DNA from: Bacteroidota bacterium
GTDB taxonomy: Bacteria > Bacteroidota > Bacteroidia > AKYH767-A > 2013-40CM-41-45
Direction: 5' to 3'
Length of the DNA stretch: 45,399 bases
Assembly: GCA_026391975.1 (NCBI GenBank)
Contig: JAPLDB010000037.1
Coordinates: 1 to 45,399 of the forward strand
The translations under genes were made by a program, and so were the position numbers. The notes under the pieces are model-generated. The model ran no database searches. It was not told the origin of the DNA and saw only the letters and a program-made list of their open reading frames with translations. Shown piece by piece: positions 1-8,509 of this stretch. How positions within the stretch are numbered: position 1 is the first letter of the stretch; every line of letters starts with the position of its first letter.

Positions 1-117
1 CAGAATGGCAGCAAAAAACAAATGGATCTGGAAGTTCAGCCTCTATCCGGCGGAATCTATTTTATAAAAGTAATATGTGATGATCATACCTTTTGGGCAA
101 AATTCTTGAGGAAATAA
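1..117 (+). CDS. T9SS cargo protein, C-terminal fragment
   Basis: The window opens inside a gene read in frame 1. Only its last 38 residues are present, followed by a TAA stop. The text ends LSGGIYFIKVICDD...FLRK, which has the form of the last strands of the type A C-terminal sorting domain used by the Bacteroidota type IX secretion system: 'G.Yfikv', then a short hydrophobic strand and a basic end. The rest of the protein lies upstream of the window, so its function cannot be stated. It ends 12 bp before the start of the next T9SS cargo gene on the same strand, so the two may be co-transcribed. Confidence 0.75.
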   Translation, partial: QNGSKKQMDLEVQPLSGGIYFIKVICDDHTFWAKFLRK

Positions 118-129
118 ATTTAGCTTATC

Positions 130-1530
130 ATGAGAACGTCTCTATTCTTTCTTGCCCTTTTTATTTTCATAAAATCCCCGGCACAAAATCTGGTCAGCAA
201 TCCGGGGTTTGAGCAGAATACAGGAATACCATCTGGTGCAGCGCAGTGGAACCTTGCCACCGGATGGTCAAACTGCGGTGGAGGCGGAAGTCCTGATTAT
301 GCACATGTACTTGGAACCGGACTTGCTGCACTTCCAAACAATTATTTTGCTACGGTCTCCCCTAACAGTGGCGATGCAATCATGGGTTTTATCCTCTGGC
401 ATACAGGTTATCTTTTCCGGGAATACCTTTCTACTCCACTCACATCTCCACTCACTATCGGACAGACATACAATGTTTCCTTCTACCTGACCAATGGAGT
501 AAACAACGGCAATTATGGAGGATTCGCAGTGGATCAGGTCGGAGCAGTATTTTCTACTTCGCAGCTCACACAAAACGCTTCAGATAATATCGCCGTAACA
601 CCTCACTATGTTTACCCCGGTCCTTTTCAAAACAGCGTATGGCAGCTTGTATCCTTTCAGTTCATTGCAGACTCAGCATATCAATTTATCACCTTCGGAA
701 ACTTCGCTGATGATTTGGCTACGGACACAACATATTATGCAACAAGTGGAATTCCGGCAGCCTATTATTTTCTTGATGACGTGACAGTGGAACTCACCAA
801 CCTTCAACCCCAGGCTGCATTCGTTTCAGCAAATCATATTTGTCCGGGTACATGCACAGACTTTACCAACCTCTCGCAAAACGCCACTTCTTACCTGTGG
901 ACATTTTCTGGCGCAACGCCATCAATCAGCACAGACATAAACCCTTCAACTATTTGCTATAATTCGCCCGGCACGTATGCAGTTTCGCTCATCGCCACAA
1001 ATGCAATCGGCAGCGATACGCTGACATTGAATAATTACATCACGGTTTATCCATATCCAGCACCGCAAGGAATTTTGCAAAGCGGCGATACGCTGTTTGC
1101 AAATCAGGGAGCAGTTAGCTACCAATGGTACTACAATGGAAATATCATCAATGGTGCAACTAACTACTACTACATCGCCTCTCAAAACGGAGATTACAAT
1201 GTGGTGGCCACAGATGCAAATGGTTGCGAAGTTGAAGCTGCGATCTTTGATGTAACAACAAGCATTTTCAATAATCCGTCGGATGACGAATTGTTGATTT
1301 GCATATTTCCGAATCCTGCGACAGATGATATATTGATCAGCTGCAGATCTGAAATACAAACACTGGAAATTTATAATGCATTGGGAGAATTAATTTCACA
1401 AAATCAATTTCAGAAATTAATTTCCGGACTTCAGGCTAAGTTGGATGTCACGCAATTTTCACAAGGGACATATTGGATAGAAATTTCCGATGGGAAAAGA
1501 ATAATGCGAAAGCACTTTATAAAACAATAA
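130..1530 (+). CDS. PKD-domain T9SS type A sorting domain protein
   Basis: Predicted secreted surface protein of 466 residues. The N-terminus is a Sec signal peptide (basic MRTS, hydrophobic stretch, cleavage after PAQ). Residues about 20-220 begin NLVSNPGFEQ and end YYFLDDVTVE, the usual borders of a carbohydrate-binding-like jelly-roll domain in Bacteroidota secreted proteins. Residues about 225-310 are a PKD domain (CTDFTNLSQNATSYLWTFSG, then PGTYAVSLIATN). An Ig-like stretch with YQWYYNGN follows at about 315-375. The last 80 residues are a type A sorting domain (IFPNPATDDILI ... GTYWIEISDGK ... HFIKQ). The Ala-X-Gln signal-peptidase site and sorting domain point to export through Sec and then T9SS. 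No catalytic motif is visible, so an adhesin or polysaccharide binder is the likeliest role. Confidence 0.85.
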   Translation: MRTSLFFLALFIFIKSPAQNLVSNPGFEQNTGIPSGAAQWNLATGWSNCGGGGSPDYAHVLGTGLAALPNNYFATVSPNSGDAIMGFILWHTGYLFREYLSTPLTSPLTIGQTYNVSFYLTNGVNNGNYGGFAVDQVGAVFSTSQLTQNASDNIAVTPHYVYPGPFQNSVWQLVSFQFIADSAYQFITFGNFADDLATDTTYYATSGIPAAYYFLDDVTVELTNLQPQAAFVSANHICPGTCTDFTNLSQNATSYLWTFSGATPSISTDINPSTICYNSPGTYAVSLIATNAIGSDTLTLNNYITVYPYPAPQGILQSGDTLFANQGAVSYQWYYNGNIINGATNYYYIASQNGDYNVVATDANGCEVEAAIFDVTTSIFNNPSDDELLICIFPNPATDDILISCRSEIQTLEIYNALGELISQNQFQKLISGLQAKLDVTQFSQGTYWIEISDGKRIMRKHFIKQ

Positions 1531-2165
1531 AGCGAAAATTATTTTTTTCCTGTCACTTCCCGCTCCACCCAGGCCTTGCCCCAGTTTTCAATTTCTTCTT
1601 GTTTTCGACAATTAGGCACCTACCTTTCATTTGTCATCATAGTCAAACTAATTTCAACAAAAAGTTGCCCCGTTGAAAATTTCGACTCAATTATTAATTT
1701 TTTAAGGTGCTCAATAATATTAAAGAAGGCGCCTATCCAATAATTCCGAGCTCCATAGGAGCGACCTGTTTGTAGAAAATATTTATTGGATTAGTTTGAG
1801 CTCCGTAGGAGCGGCCTGTTTTTGCAATCCAAAAATACCCTTCTTAAACAATTGATGAATCCGATAGGGGCTGTAGTTTTATTTGTCTTAAAATAATAAA
1901 ATTGATCTGTTGATTAATTTTGAAATCTGTGAGGTTAATTTACAGGCCGCTCCTACGGAGCTCAAAAAACTGGTCGATACTTGGCTACTACAAACAGGCC
2001 GCTCCTATGGAGCTCGTGTTTGCAATATCAAATTAACTATCGGAACCTTGCCAAAATTCAACAAGGTACAACTGAACATAGCGTTAGAATGCTATATTTT
2101 CAAACCTTACAATGGCAATTTTATGAGCTTGTTTTTAAATGTCGAAGACAGGCGCAAAATGAAAA
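1531..2165. repeat. Noncoding island with nested inverted repeats and a duplicated kynA 3' end
   Basis: This is the only stretch over 300 bp without a gene. It holds four copies of a palindrome-cored unit (core GCTCC-rTA-GGAGC, followed by a GrCCTGTTT tail): forward at 1748-1775 and 1798-1823, reverse at 1943-1963 and 1988-2015. The outer pair match over 28 bp with one mismatch and the inner pair over 21 bp exactly, giving an A-B-B'-A' layout. A weaker, degenerate copy may lie near 1860-1876. The start of the island (1534-1599) is a second copy of the last 66 bp of kynA, whose own copy is at 2161-2226. Short frames crossing the region are not convincing genes. Confidence 0.8.
1534..1599 (-). 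pseudogene. Duplicated 3' end of kynA (remnant)
   Basis: On the minus strand this segment reads EIENWGKAWVEREVTGKK followed by a stop, against EIENWGKAWVEREVIGKM and a stop at the true end of kynA. Bases 1553-1599 are identical to 2180-2226 (47 bp), and the flanking gaaaatta also matches at the same spacing. The reading frame and the position of the TAA stop are conserved, while the last few codons have drifted. There is no gene body attached, so this is a remnant of a second copy or a recombination footprint rather than a gene. It lies 4 bp after the stop of the PKD protein. Confidence 0.8.
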
Positions 2166-3170
2166 TTACATCTTCCCGATCACTTCCCGCTCCACCCAGG
2201 CCTTGCCCCAGTTTTCAATTTCTTCTGCATTCCAGAGTTCAGGATAAAAAATCCTTCGCTGGAAACGTGGTGGTAAGTATTTCTGCCAGTTTGTTCCTCC
2301 TGTTGCAGGAACATCTCCGTCCTTTGCCTGCAGGTATTTGGCAGCAGAGCGGTAATGCACCAATGGCCAGTTCACATTGATGTTGGCATCGAGTTCGCGC
2401 AATGCAGTGATAACGGCAGGGCTCTGTTGATCCTTATCAGACAATGATTTATATTTTGCCCAGACGTTGCATGGTTTACAATTATTGGCAAGCGAAATAA
2501 ACTGTGCAGAGTATTTCTTTTCAAACTGTTCTAATGTCAGCGTTTTCTTTCCTGACACGAGTTCTGTAGCTCCCTGTTTCCAATAAATGTGCTCATACAT
2601 CTCCTCGATTGTATGATTTCCTTTTCTGTAATTTTCCCTCACATCTTTATCGACAAGCTGAATAAAGTCTGTAGCATAAATTTCAATCATCCTGTATTGT
2701 GCACTTTGAAAACCGCTTGCAGGAAGAAGTGCCATTCGGAAAGCCAGGAATTGTTCGCGCTCCATACCATCACCCATGATGTCGAAAGACTTTGTAAGCG
2801 CTTCGAAATACCGGTTGACCCGGCCTAATCTTTCAACAAAGAATTTTGAATCGAGTTTATCTTTCCACCCAAGGTCATGTCCGTTTGGTTTAACGTCTCT
2901 GCCATTGTGGGCTATTTGTTCAAGCTCATGCAATGCCAGCTTGAAATACAATTCTGTTATCTGGTGATAAACAATAAAGATCTGTTCATCAGGAAAGTCA
3001 GTCTTAGGATTTTGAAGTGTGAGCAGCGTATCTACATGTGTATAATCCCAGTAAGGAAGATAGTTGGCCATCAGTAAGCCGTCAAGATAGGAGACAAGAT
3101 TTTGCCCCATCAATTCATACTTTGCGTTCAGCTTATTGAGGCGATCGGTAATTTCTGGCGTCAGTTCCAT
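2166..3170 (-). CDS. kynA: Tryptophan 2,3-dioxygenase family protein
   Basis: Heme enzyme that opens the indole ring of L-tryptophan with O2 to give N-formylkynurenine, the first step of the kynurenine pathway; cytosolic. Of 334 residues, the family signatures are clear: YWDYTHVDTLLTLQ near 41, DEQIFIVYHQITELYFK near 81 (with the active-site His of the HQ..EL motif), FRMALLPASGFQSAQYR near 147 (the Arg that binds the substrate carboxylate in this family), a candidate proximal heme His in WPLVHYRSAA near 273, and ATGGTNW near 291 in place of the canonical GTGGS loop. The altered loop leaves some doubt about substrate. It starts 65 bp after the DUF3108 gene stops on the same strand. A TATATTTG octamer lies 5 nt before the ATG. 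Its 3' end is duplicated at 1534-1599. Confidence 0.88.
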   Translation of the reverse strand: MELTPEITDRLNKLNAKYELMGQNLVSYLDGLLMANYLPYWDYTHVDTLLTLQNPKTDFPDEQIFIVYHQITELYFKLALHELEQIAHNGRDVKPNGHDLGWKDKLDSKFFVERLGRVNRYFEALTKSFDIMGDGMEREQFLAFRMALLPASGFQSAQYRMIEIYATDFIQLVDKDVRENYRKGNHTIEEMYEHIYWKQGATELVSGKKTLTLEQFEKKYSAQFISLANNCKPCNVWAKYKSLSDKDQQSPAVITALRELDANINVNWPLVHYRSAAKYLQAKDGDVPATGGTNWQKYLPPRFQRRIFYPELWNAEEIENWGKAWVEREVIGKM

Positions 3171-3235
3171 GCGGACAAATATACATGAAACATAAAACGA
3201 TCCGCATGAGTATTGTCAGGTGAAAAATGATCCGT

Positions 3236-4057
3236 TTACTTACCTTTTACTATTGAAAGCGGACCTTCAAGATTTTCAAAACTGACCAGGTCCATTTTTA
3301 TGGAACCGACAAGCACATTTGCCTGTACGCGGACAGGGATGTGGTTGTCATCATCGCTGACCCACACTGTCATGTCTTCATTTTCCTTGAAGACGCGTCC
3401 TTCCTGCAACATTGGACGGAAGGCCATACATTTAATGGTACCAACCTTTGTTTTAATCTCGTCGCGGCCAATAAATTTAACATCAAGGGGGAGCGTATAG
3501 TCATCGAGGTAACCGGGAATTGGGTAAATGTCTCCGGGTTTTACATTTGTCGCATCAAACGTGCGTGAATAATAAAAAGCAGAGATTAAATCCTGGGTAT
3601 AGTCAGGAATTGAAATTGTCTTCTTGTCGCTTTTGGCAGAATCGGTGTAGTGATTGAAACTTACATTCTGGTTAACTGAATATCCGCCTTCACTTACCCT
3701 TCTGAAAAACAACCAGGGTATGATTGCCTGGCTGTCAACGACACTTTCATAACGGTCACGTACTTTGAAAAACCAGTCAAAAGCCCCCATTGTCTCACCG
3801 GTTGTTACGATATGGTAACAAGGCCTGCCGCCAATGTTTTTCATTTCCTTTTTAACCTCCATCGTTGCAGTACCTGCGTCAATGAAGCCATAGTGGATCC
3901 GGAACTTTAATTTTTCCCCTGCCCTGAATGCTTTGTTGTCAATTGTCCTTAAAACCTTTTGACCGTTGGAAGAGTGCGCGGAAAGGCAAACCAACAAAAA
4001 ACAGATGGTGATCCTACTCAGGTGATAACTTCGGAGGGCGCTAAGTATTTTTTTCAT
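3236..4057 (-). CDS. DUF3108 domain protein, secreted
   Basis: Protein of 273 residues matching the DUF3108 family, periplasmic or outer-membrane-associated proteins of unknown biochemical role. After a basic start (MKKILSALRSYHLSR) comes a hydrophobic signal segment, then RAGEKLKFRIHYGFIDAGTATMEV, which is the typical opening of the domain. Conserved-looking pieces further on are YHIVTTGETMGAFDWFFKVRDRYES and GTIKCMAFRPMLQEGRVF. The frame is open 186 bp further upstream, but that extension would overlap scpB and lacks a signal peptide at its N-terminus, so the ATG at 4057 is preferred. It sits between scpB and kynA on the same strand with short gaps, so the three may share a transcript. Confidence 0.82.
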   Translation of the reverse strand: MKKILSALRSYHLSRITICFLLVCLSAHSSNGQKVLRTIDNKAFRAGEKLKFRIHYGFIDAGTATMEVKKEMKNIGGRPCYHIVTTGETMGAFDWFFKVRDRYESVVDSQAIIPWLFFRRVSEGGYSVNQNVSFNHYTDSAKSDKKTISIPDYTQDLISAFYYSRTFDATNVKPGDIYPIPGYLDDYTLPLDVKFIGRDEIKTKVGTIKCMAFRPMLQEGRVFKENEDMTVWVSDDDNHIPVRVQANVLVGSIKMDLVSFENLEGPLSIVKGK

Positions 4058-4187
4058 GCGCCAGCACATGGCAAAGACTATTCCAAGTCGAAAAAAACCA
4101 GAGGTGATGTTGGAAATGAAGGAGTTGTATTGCATACCAAACAATACTACAAACGAATTAAAACAACTAAAGTTTGAGCCGGCTTGT

Positions 4188-5018
4188 TCAGGAAGGGAGT
4201 TCTTCCTCGTCAATAGAAGAAGATATATCATTGCCTTGCTCAAACGATTCGTCCTGAAGGCTTTCGCTTTCTAAAAATATCTTTTTACGGTCAGGCAGTT
4301 CATCTGAATCAGGATTTTCATCAGTCAGAATTTGCAAATTTTCCTCAACCGGTATTGTTTCAGTGATTTCAGTTTCTGAAAGCACGGTTTCAGAAAAAAC
4401 TTCTACGTTACTTTCGTTCAAAACGAGCGTTTCAACTTCTGAAGGCAAGTCTTCCATGGACTGCTCTGATTCACCGATCTCGTTTTGCGGAGCACGTAAA
4501 TCCTTTAATTGCGGAAGATCAGTCACATTCTTAATTCCGAAATAGTCCATAAAAACCTGACTGGTGGCGTAAAGCATCGGTCTTCCCGGACCATCACTTT
4601 TGCCTTGCATCACAATCATCTCCTTTTCAAGCAGCTTCTGAACAGCGTAATCGCAATTTACACCGCGGATGTGCTCAATTTCTGTTTTAGAGATGGGTTG
4701 TTTGTATGCAATGATTGCAAGGGTTTCCATCTGGGCTACAGAAAGTTTCTTTTTGGCTTTGTGCTGAAGAAGTGCAGCAAGGGTGCTATGGTATTCTTTC
4801 TTGGTAAGGAACTGATACCCCTCAGCTATTTCGCAAAGTTCAAATGCAAAATCTTCAGGAAGGTATTTCTGTCTTATTTCTTCAATGGCGTTAATAAGAT
4901 CTTCATCCCTCACTTCCCATCCCATAGACAATTTCAGAGAAGCCTGAATTTCATCCAGGGTAATACAGTTCTCAGAGCAAAAAATAAGCGCCTCTATATG
5001 TTGTTTCAGTAGTTGCAT
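4188..5018 (-). CDS. scpB: Segregation and condensation protein B
   Basis: Subunit of the SMC-ScpA-ScpB condensin that compacts and segregates the chromosome. The first ~180 of 276 residues form the two winged-helix domains: QHIEALIFCSENCITLDEI at the start, then KKKLSVAQMETLAIIAYKQPISKTEIEHIRG, GRPMLYATSQVFMDYFGI and LPQLKDL, all hallmark ScpB segments. Residues about 185-276 are a low-complexity acidic tail rich in Glu, Ser and Asp (many EE, ES and SE pairs), longer than in typical ~200-residue ScpB, and probably disordered. The downstream DUF3108 gene begins 130 bp after its stop. scpA is not in the window. Confidence 0.92.
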   Translation of the reverse strand: MQLLKQHIEALIFCSENCITLDEIQASLKLSMGWEVRDEDLINAIEEIRQKYLPEDFAFELCEIAEGYQFLTKKEYHSTLAALLQHKAKKKLSVAQMETLAIIAYKQPISKTEIEHIRGVNCDYAVQKLLEKEMIVMQGKSDGPGRPMLYATSQVFMDYFGIKNVTDLPQLKDLRAPQNEIGESEQSMEDLPSEVETLVLNESNVEVFSETVLSETEITETIPVEENLQILTDENPDSDELPDRKKIFLESESLQDESFEQGNDISSSIDEEELPS

Positions 5019-5162
5019 GTTTCTATAAATGGTCGACCAGATAATGTACGATACGAATATACAATTTTATGCGCAAGAAAGGTGATTTGCGAGGGTTGGG
5101 GAAATTTTTTTTTCAACAATGGCACTTGGCACTGAGTCTCAATGAGGAAAGTTTTTCGGCTA

Positions 5163-6137
5163 TTAATTCGTCCTTTCAATTGTAAACTGAACCAGGTCCC
5201 GCAGCGAATCCTTGTAAACGCTCTGTGGAAATGTATCGAGAATTTCAAAAGCTTTTACCTGGTATTCCTTCATTCTGGATTCTGAGTATTCAATACCTCC
5301 GCTCTTTTTCACAAAATCAATCACTTCTTTTACCTTTTTATCGTCTGTATTGTGGTTTTTTACAATGTTGATGATCCGTTTGCGGTCTGAATAACCGGAC
5401 TTATCCAATGCATGTATCAATGGAAGTGTCATCTTGCTTTCTTTGATGTCAATACCTGTTGGTTTGCCGATGATGCCCTCCGGGCCATAGTCAAACAGGT
5501 CATCTTTGATCTGGAATGCAATACCAATATGCTCACCGAACTGATGCATTTTTTCGATCGTCGCTGCATCAGCCCCTGCCGCCGCCGCACCACAGGCACA
5601 ACAGGAAGCAATAAGTGACGCTGTTTTCTGCCTGATGATATCGAAATAAATTTCCTCCTTGATGTCCAACCGCCTGGCTTTTTCGATCTGCAAAAGTTCC
5701 CCTTCGCTCATTACGCGTACGGCAGTACTAACTATTTTCAGGAGATCGTGGTCATTGTTTTCGACAGAAAGCAGCAAACCTTTGGAAAGCAGGTAATCCC
5801 CTACCAGCACGGCAATTTTATTTTTCCAGAGCGCATTGATGGAGAAAAAACCCCTCCGTTCATTGGAATCGTCAACTACATCGTCATGAACCAGCGTTGC
5901 CGTATGCAGCAACTCAATCAAAGCAGCAGCGCGGTAGCTTGCATCGGTAATACCTCCGCAAAGGCCAGCCGAAAAGAATACAAACATCGGGCGCATCTGT
6001 TTCCCTTTCCGCTTCACAATATAATGAGTGATGCGGTCAAGCAATGCCACCTTGCTTCGCATCGACTCCCGGAAATGGGATTCGAATTTCTCCATAACCG
6101 GAGCAATTGGTTCTTTTATTTTATTCAGCGAAAGCAT
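5163..6137 (-). CDS. ispB: Polyprenyl synthetase (octaprenyl/heptaprenyl diphosphate synthase type)
   Basis: Trans-isoprenyl diphosphate synthase that lengthens farnesyl diphosphate with isopentenyl diphosphate to make the menaquinone side chain. Of 324 residues, GKQMRPMFVFFSAGL (about 45) is the IPP-binding region. The first aspartate-rich motif is LVHDDVVDDSNERRG (DDVVD at 85-89), and the second is FQIKDDLFDY (DDLFD at 212-216). All Asp needed for Mg-diphosphate binding are present. Product chain length cannot be read directly, so the symbol is by analogy. The gene diverges from engB, with 78 bp between their starts. A TACTTTCG box, one mismatch from TAnnTTTG, lies just upstream on the minus strand (6146-6153). 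Confidence 0.9.
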   Translation of the reverse strand: MLSLNKIKEPIAPVMEKFESHFRESMRSKVALLDRITHYIVKRKGKQMRPMFVFFSAGLCGGITDASYRAAALIELLHTATLVHDDVVDDSNERRGFFSINALWKNKIAVLVGDYLLSKGLLLSVENNDHDLLKIVSTAVRVMSEGELLQIEKARRLDIKEEIYFDIIRQKTASLIASCCACGAAAAGADAATIEKMHQFGEHIGIAFQIKDDLFDYGPEGIIGKPTGIDIKESKMTLPLIHALDKSGYSDRKRIINIVKNHNTDDKKVKEVIDFVKKSGGIEYSESRMKEYQVKAFEILDTFPQSVYKDSLRDLVQFTIERTN

Positions 6138-6215
6138 TGCGGCTGCGAAAGTAAATTAAAATAATTGCGAAAGTGTTCCCGGGGTTTCTGTTTCTTTACA
6201 CCCTCAATGGCATCC

Positions 6216-6812
6216 ATGAAAATTACCGAAGCTGAATTTACCGGCAGCTTTCCAAAAGTTGACCTTTGCCCGAAACCGGTAATGCCGGAGTATGCTTTTA
6301 TCGGTCGATCCAATGTCGGAAAATCAAGCCTGATCAATATGCTGACCAATAGAAAAGGTCTGGCAAAGATCTCCTCTACTCCGGGAAAAACACAGCTTAT
6401 TAATTATTTTCTCATCAATAAGAAATGGAACCTTGTGGATCTTCCAGGCTATGGATTTGCTAAAGTATCCAAGGACAAACGGCAGGAATTTGAAAAAATG
6501 ATCCGGGGTTTCCTTACCGGCCGGCCATGCCTGATGACGGTTTTTATTCTTGTAGATGCCAGGATCCCACCCCAAAAGCTCGACATTGATTTTATTAATA
6601 AAACCGGAGCCAGCAATATTCCTTTGGTGTTGGTATTTACAAAAACGGATAAATTATCGGCGCGGCAGATCTCGAAAAGTACGCAGGCCGTACTGGATGA
6701 ACTGGCAAAAACCTGGGAAGAGATGCCAAGGCATTTCATTACTTCTTCCGTTACAAGAACGGGGAAGGATGACATCCTGAAATATATTGAAGAGTCGAAT
6801 AAGGTTTTTTAG
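6216..6812 (+). CDS. engB: Ribosome biogenesis GTP-binding protein EngB (YihA/YsxC)
   Basis: Small essential GTPase acting in late assembly of the large ribosomal subunit. Starting at 6216 it has 198 residues, normal for the family. G1 is GRSNVGKSSLINML, the G2 region is GLAKISSTPGKTQLINYF, G3 is DLPGYGFAKV, G4 is TKTDKL and G5 is ITSSVTRTGKDD. The frame is open back to 6165 and an ATG also occurs at 6207, but EngB proteins begin close to the KITEAEFTGSF segment, so 6216 (or 6207) is preferred. It lies head to head with ispB and converges on gldC. Confidence 0.92.
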   Translation: MKITEAEFTGSFPKVDLCPKPVMPEYAFIGRSNVGKSSLINMLTNRKGLAKISSTPGKTQLINYFLINKKWNLVDLPGYGFAKVSKDKRQEFEKMIRGFLTGRPCLMTVFILVDARIPPQKLDIDFINKTGASNIPLVLVFTKTDKLSARQISKSTQAVLDELAKTWEEMPRHFITSSVTRTGKDDILKYIEESNKVF

Positions 6813-6886
6813 AACGAACGAGGTTTCCTCTTTTCTTTTATGGAACCTTTGGATTCTCCGGAATGCCAGTTAACAAAATATTTTTT

Positions 6887-7222
6887 TCAGGAAGTCTTAA
6901 ATATCTCCGTCTCTTTCGCAAACTGCTCGGCAAACTTTTTTATTTCGCGTGTCATGTGCGCGTCGTTGGTTGCACGCTGATAGGTTTCAGCCATTGTCAT
7001 CATGTTCTCATAGAAAAAACGCTTCATGTCGTCAACAAGCATCTCCTTTGTCCAAAGGTCGATGCGGAGCGTAGTGTTTTCTTTTCCATCCCATACCGTA
7101 AGCATGGTGGCCTTGCAATCGCGCTTGCCTTCAAAGCCGCTGTCTGTTGCTTCCCACTGAATGGATTCAGGGACCTTGTTTTCGTCAAGGGTAACGGTGA
7201 ATTTGATTTCTGATGACTTCAT
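6887..7222 (-). CDS. gldC: Gliding motility protein GldC
   Basis: Small protein (111 residues) of the Bacteroidota gliding system. In Flavobacterium johnsoniae gldC lies next to gldB and its loss weakens gliding. The recognisable features are the opening KSSEIKFTVTLDENKVPESIQWEA, the central LRIDLWTKEMLVDDMKRFF and the C-terminal YQRATNDAHMTREIKKFAEQF. No signal peptide or membrane segment is visible, so it is probably soluble. It follows gldB on the same strand after a 241-bp gap filled with tacgaat-type repeats, which would lie within a shared transcript if there is one. Confidence 0.9.
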   Translation of the reverse strand: MKSSEIKFTVTLDENKVPESIQWEATDSGFEGKRDCKATMLTVWDGKENTTLRIDLWTKEMLVDDMKRFFYENMMTMAETYQRATNDAHMTREIKKFAEQFAKETEIFKTS

Positions 7223-7226
7223 TAGG

Positions 7227-7332
7227 TACGAATAACGAATGTTTGCGAATTTACGGATGTACGAAATACGAATCGATACGAATGTACAAAATACGAATGG
7301 TACGAAAGATTGCGAATTTACGAAATACGAAT
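7227..7332. repeat. tacgaat-type degenerate repeat tract
   Basis: About a dozen imperfect copies of tacgaat/tacgaaa/tgcgaat, spaced 4-10 nt apart, fill the gap between gldC and gldB. They are separated by short spacers rather than strictly in tandem. Immediately after comes a tract built from 'tattgcctac' and 'ctgcctactgcc' words (about 7366-7462), containing a perfect 6-bp stem CCCGAT/ATCGGG at 7419-7434. Related words (tactaattacgaatatga) recur at 9285-9328. Such words are, to my knowledge, common between genes in Bacteroidota; no coding frame crosses the tract. Confidence 0.7.
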
Positions 7333-7463
7333 GAAGTAATCACCGGAATTTTTAATGGCTGCATCCTGCCTATTGCAACCTGCGTATTGCCTACTTTTTT
7401 TCCTTTGCCTATTGCCAGCCCGATAGATATCGGGAGCTTACTGCCTACTGCCTACTTCTCCTT

Positions 7464-8483
7464 TCACTTCGCCGGTTTGTACCCGGAGTCGCGGAATATC
7501 TTTTGAGAATCCTTCTCGGTCATCAGTTGTGCGAGGGAAATCCCGGAGTGTTTGTCCATATACGCTTTCACGATTTTGTACCCGATCCAGGCGCCGATAT
7601 TACCCGGAGACTCTTTCGGAAAACCATTGGTAGATGGCCCGTCATTGATAAATTTTCCAATCTGGCTGGCTTCACTGGAGAATAATAGTTTGTGTTCAAT
7701 AAAGAATGACCAGATCGATTTTTCGCTTGCAATACACCAGTCCAATTGTTTTTTTGCATAGCCGAATTTGATAGTGTCACTGATTTCAGGCAGCATCATG
7801 TCCAGAAAATATTGCTCTTTACCAAGATTGATCATCTGACTTATTAGATCTGTCCGGGCCGGATCTGGCTCGTATTCACTCTGACCCCATCCGCGCATGG
7901 CATCAACAACGATATATTCCCTTCTCATCTTACGGATCTTGTATTCCGGCATTTGAAGAGAAGGATAATATTTTGAATCACTTCCGAGATACATGTCGAG
8001 CCCGATGCCGAGCATGCTGTCGGCACTGATTACTGCATAGTTAAATCCCGAAATATATGTTATCACACGTGGAATATTTTTTTCAGGAAAATAATATTTG
8101 TAATGCCGGAAAGCATTTGTGAATTGCCCGTTCAATTCCGAAAAATCATTGTACGTTTTTTTTGTGTCTGCAAATATGTTTGTGATGTCAGGATCATGCA
8201 CAAAATCATTCAGTCTGGTTTTGAGAAGAATGGTATCCGGAGTGCCCAACTTCAATAACTGGTAAGTAAAAAGGTCAAAAAAGCTGCCGTATTTGTGCTG
8301 AAGCAGAAATATGTTTCCCGAATTCTCGGCAAGATCATTTTCAAATCGTTCTGTTTCAATCTTTACATCCACCTGCGAAACATCTACATTCTTCTTATCC
8401 GGTGAACAGGAAGAGATGAACAATAAAATGTAAAAAAGAATATGACGGCGGAGCGGAATGCGCTTTGAAAATTGGCGTAACAT
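7464..8483 (-). CDS. gldB: Gliding motility lipoprotein GldB
   Basis: Outer-envelope lipoprotein required for gliding in Flavobacterium johnsoniae, here 339 residues. The frame is open to 8555, but the ATG at 8483 gives a proper lipoprotein leader: basic MLRQFSKRIPLRRH, hydrophobic core, lipobox LFISSC with the lipid-bearing Cys at about residue 26. The body shows family segments such as VKIETERFENDL, ISGFNYAVISADSMLGIGLDMYLG, PARTDLISQMINLGKEQYFLDMMLPEISD, and the C-terminal SPGNIGAWIGYKIVKAYM. A TACCTTTG box sits about 27 nt upstream on the minus strand (8510-8517). It diverges from the PorT-like gene. Confidence 0.9.
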   Translation of the reverse strand: MLRQFSKRIPLRRHILFYILLFISSCSPDKKNVDVSQVDVKIETERFENDLAENSGNIFLLQHKYGSFFDLFTYQLLKLGTPDTILLKTRLNDFVHDPDITNIFADTKKTYNDFSELNGQFTNAFRHYKYYFPEKNIPRVITYISGFNYAVISADSMLGIGLDMYLGSDSKYYPSLQMPEYKIRKMRREYIVVDAMRGWGQSEYEPDPARTDLISQMINLGKEQYFLDMMLPEISDTIKFGYAKKQLDWCIASEKSIWSFFIEHKLLFSSEASQIGKFINDGPSTNGFPKESPGNIGAWIGYKIVKAYMDKHSGISLAQLMTEKDSQKIFRDSGYKPAK

Positions 8484-8509
8484 TGCAGTACATTCTGAAA
8501 GCATAATTG

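Noticed and set aside
1910-2380. Plus-strand open frame of 156 codons across the repeat island
   Set aside because: It is formed by the inverted repeats and the reverse of kynA; no start context and no homology seen.
4509-5012. Plus-strand open frame of 167 codons opposite scpB
   Set aside because: Antisense to the conserved winged-helix part of ScpB; no family resemblance.
6812-6886. Terminator between engB and gldC
   Set aside because: A GAGG/CCTC stem before TTTTCTTTT has only four base pairs; too weak to call.
7366-7462. Possible small RNA or terminator in the gldB-gldC gap
   Set aside because: Only a 6-bp stem (7419-7434) without a T-run is visible, and the surrounding words look like ordinary intergenic repeats.
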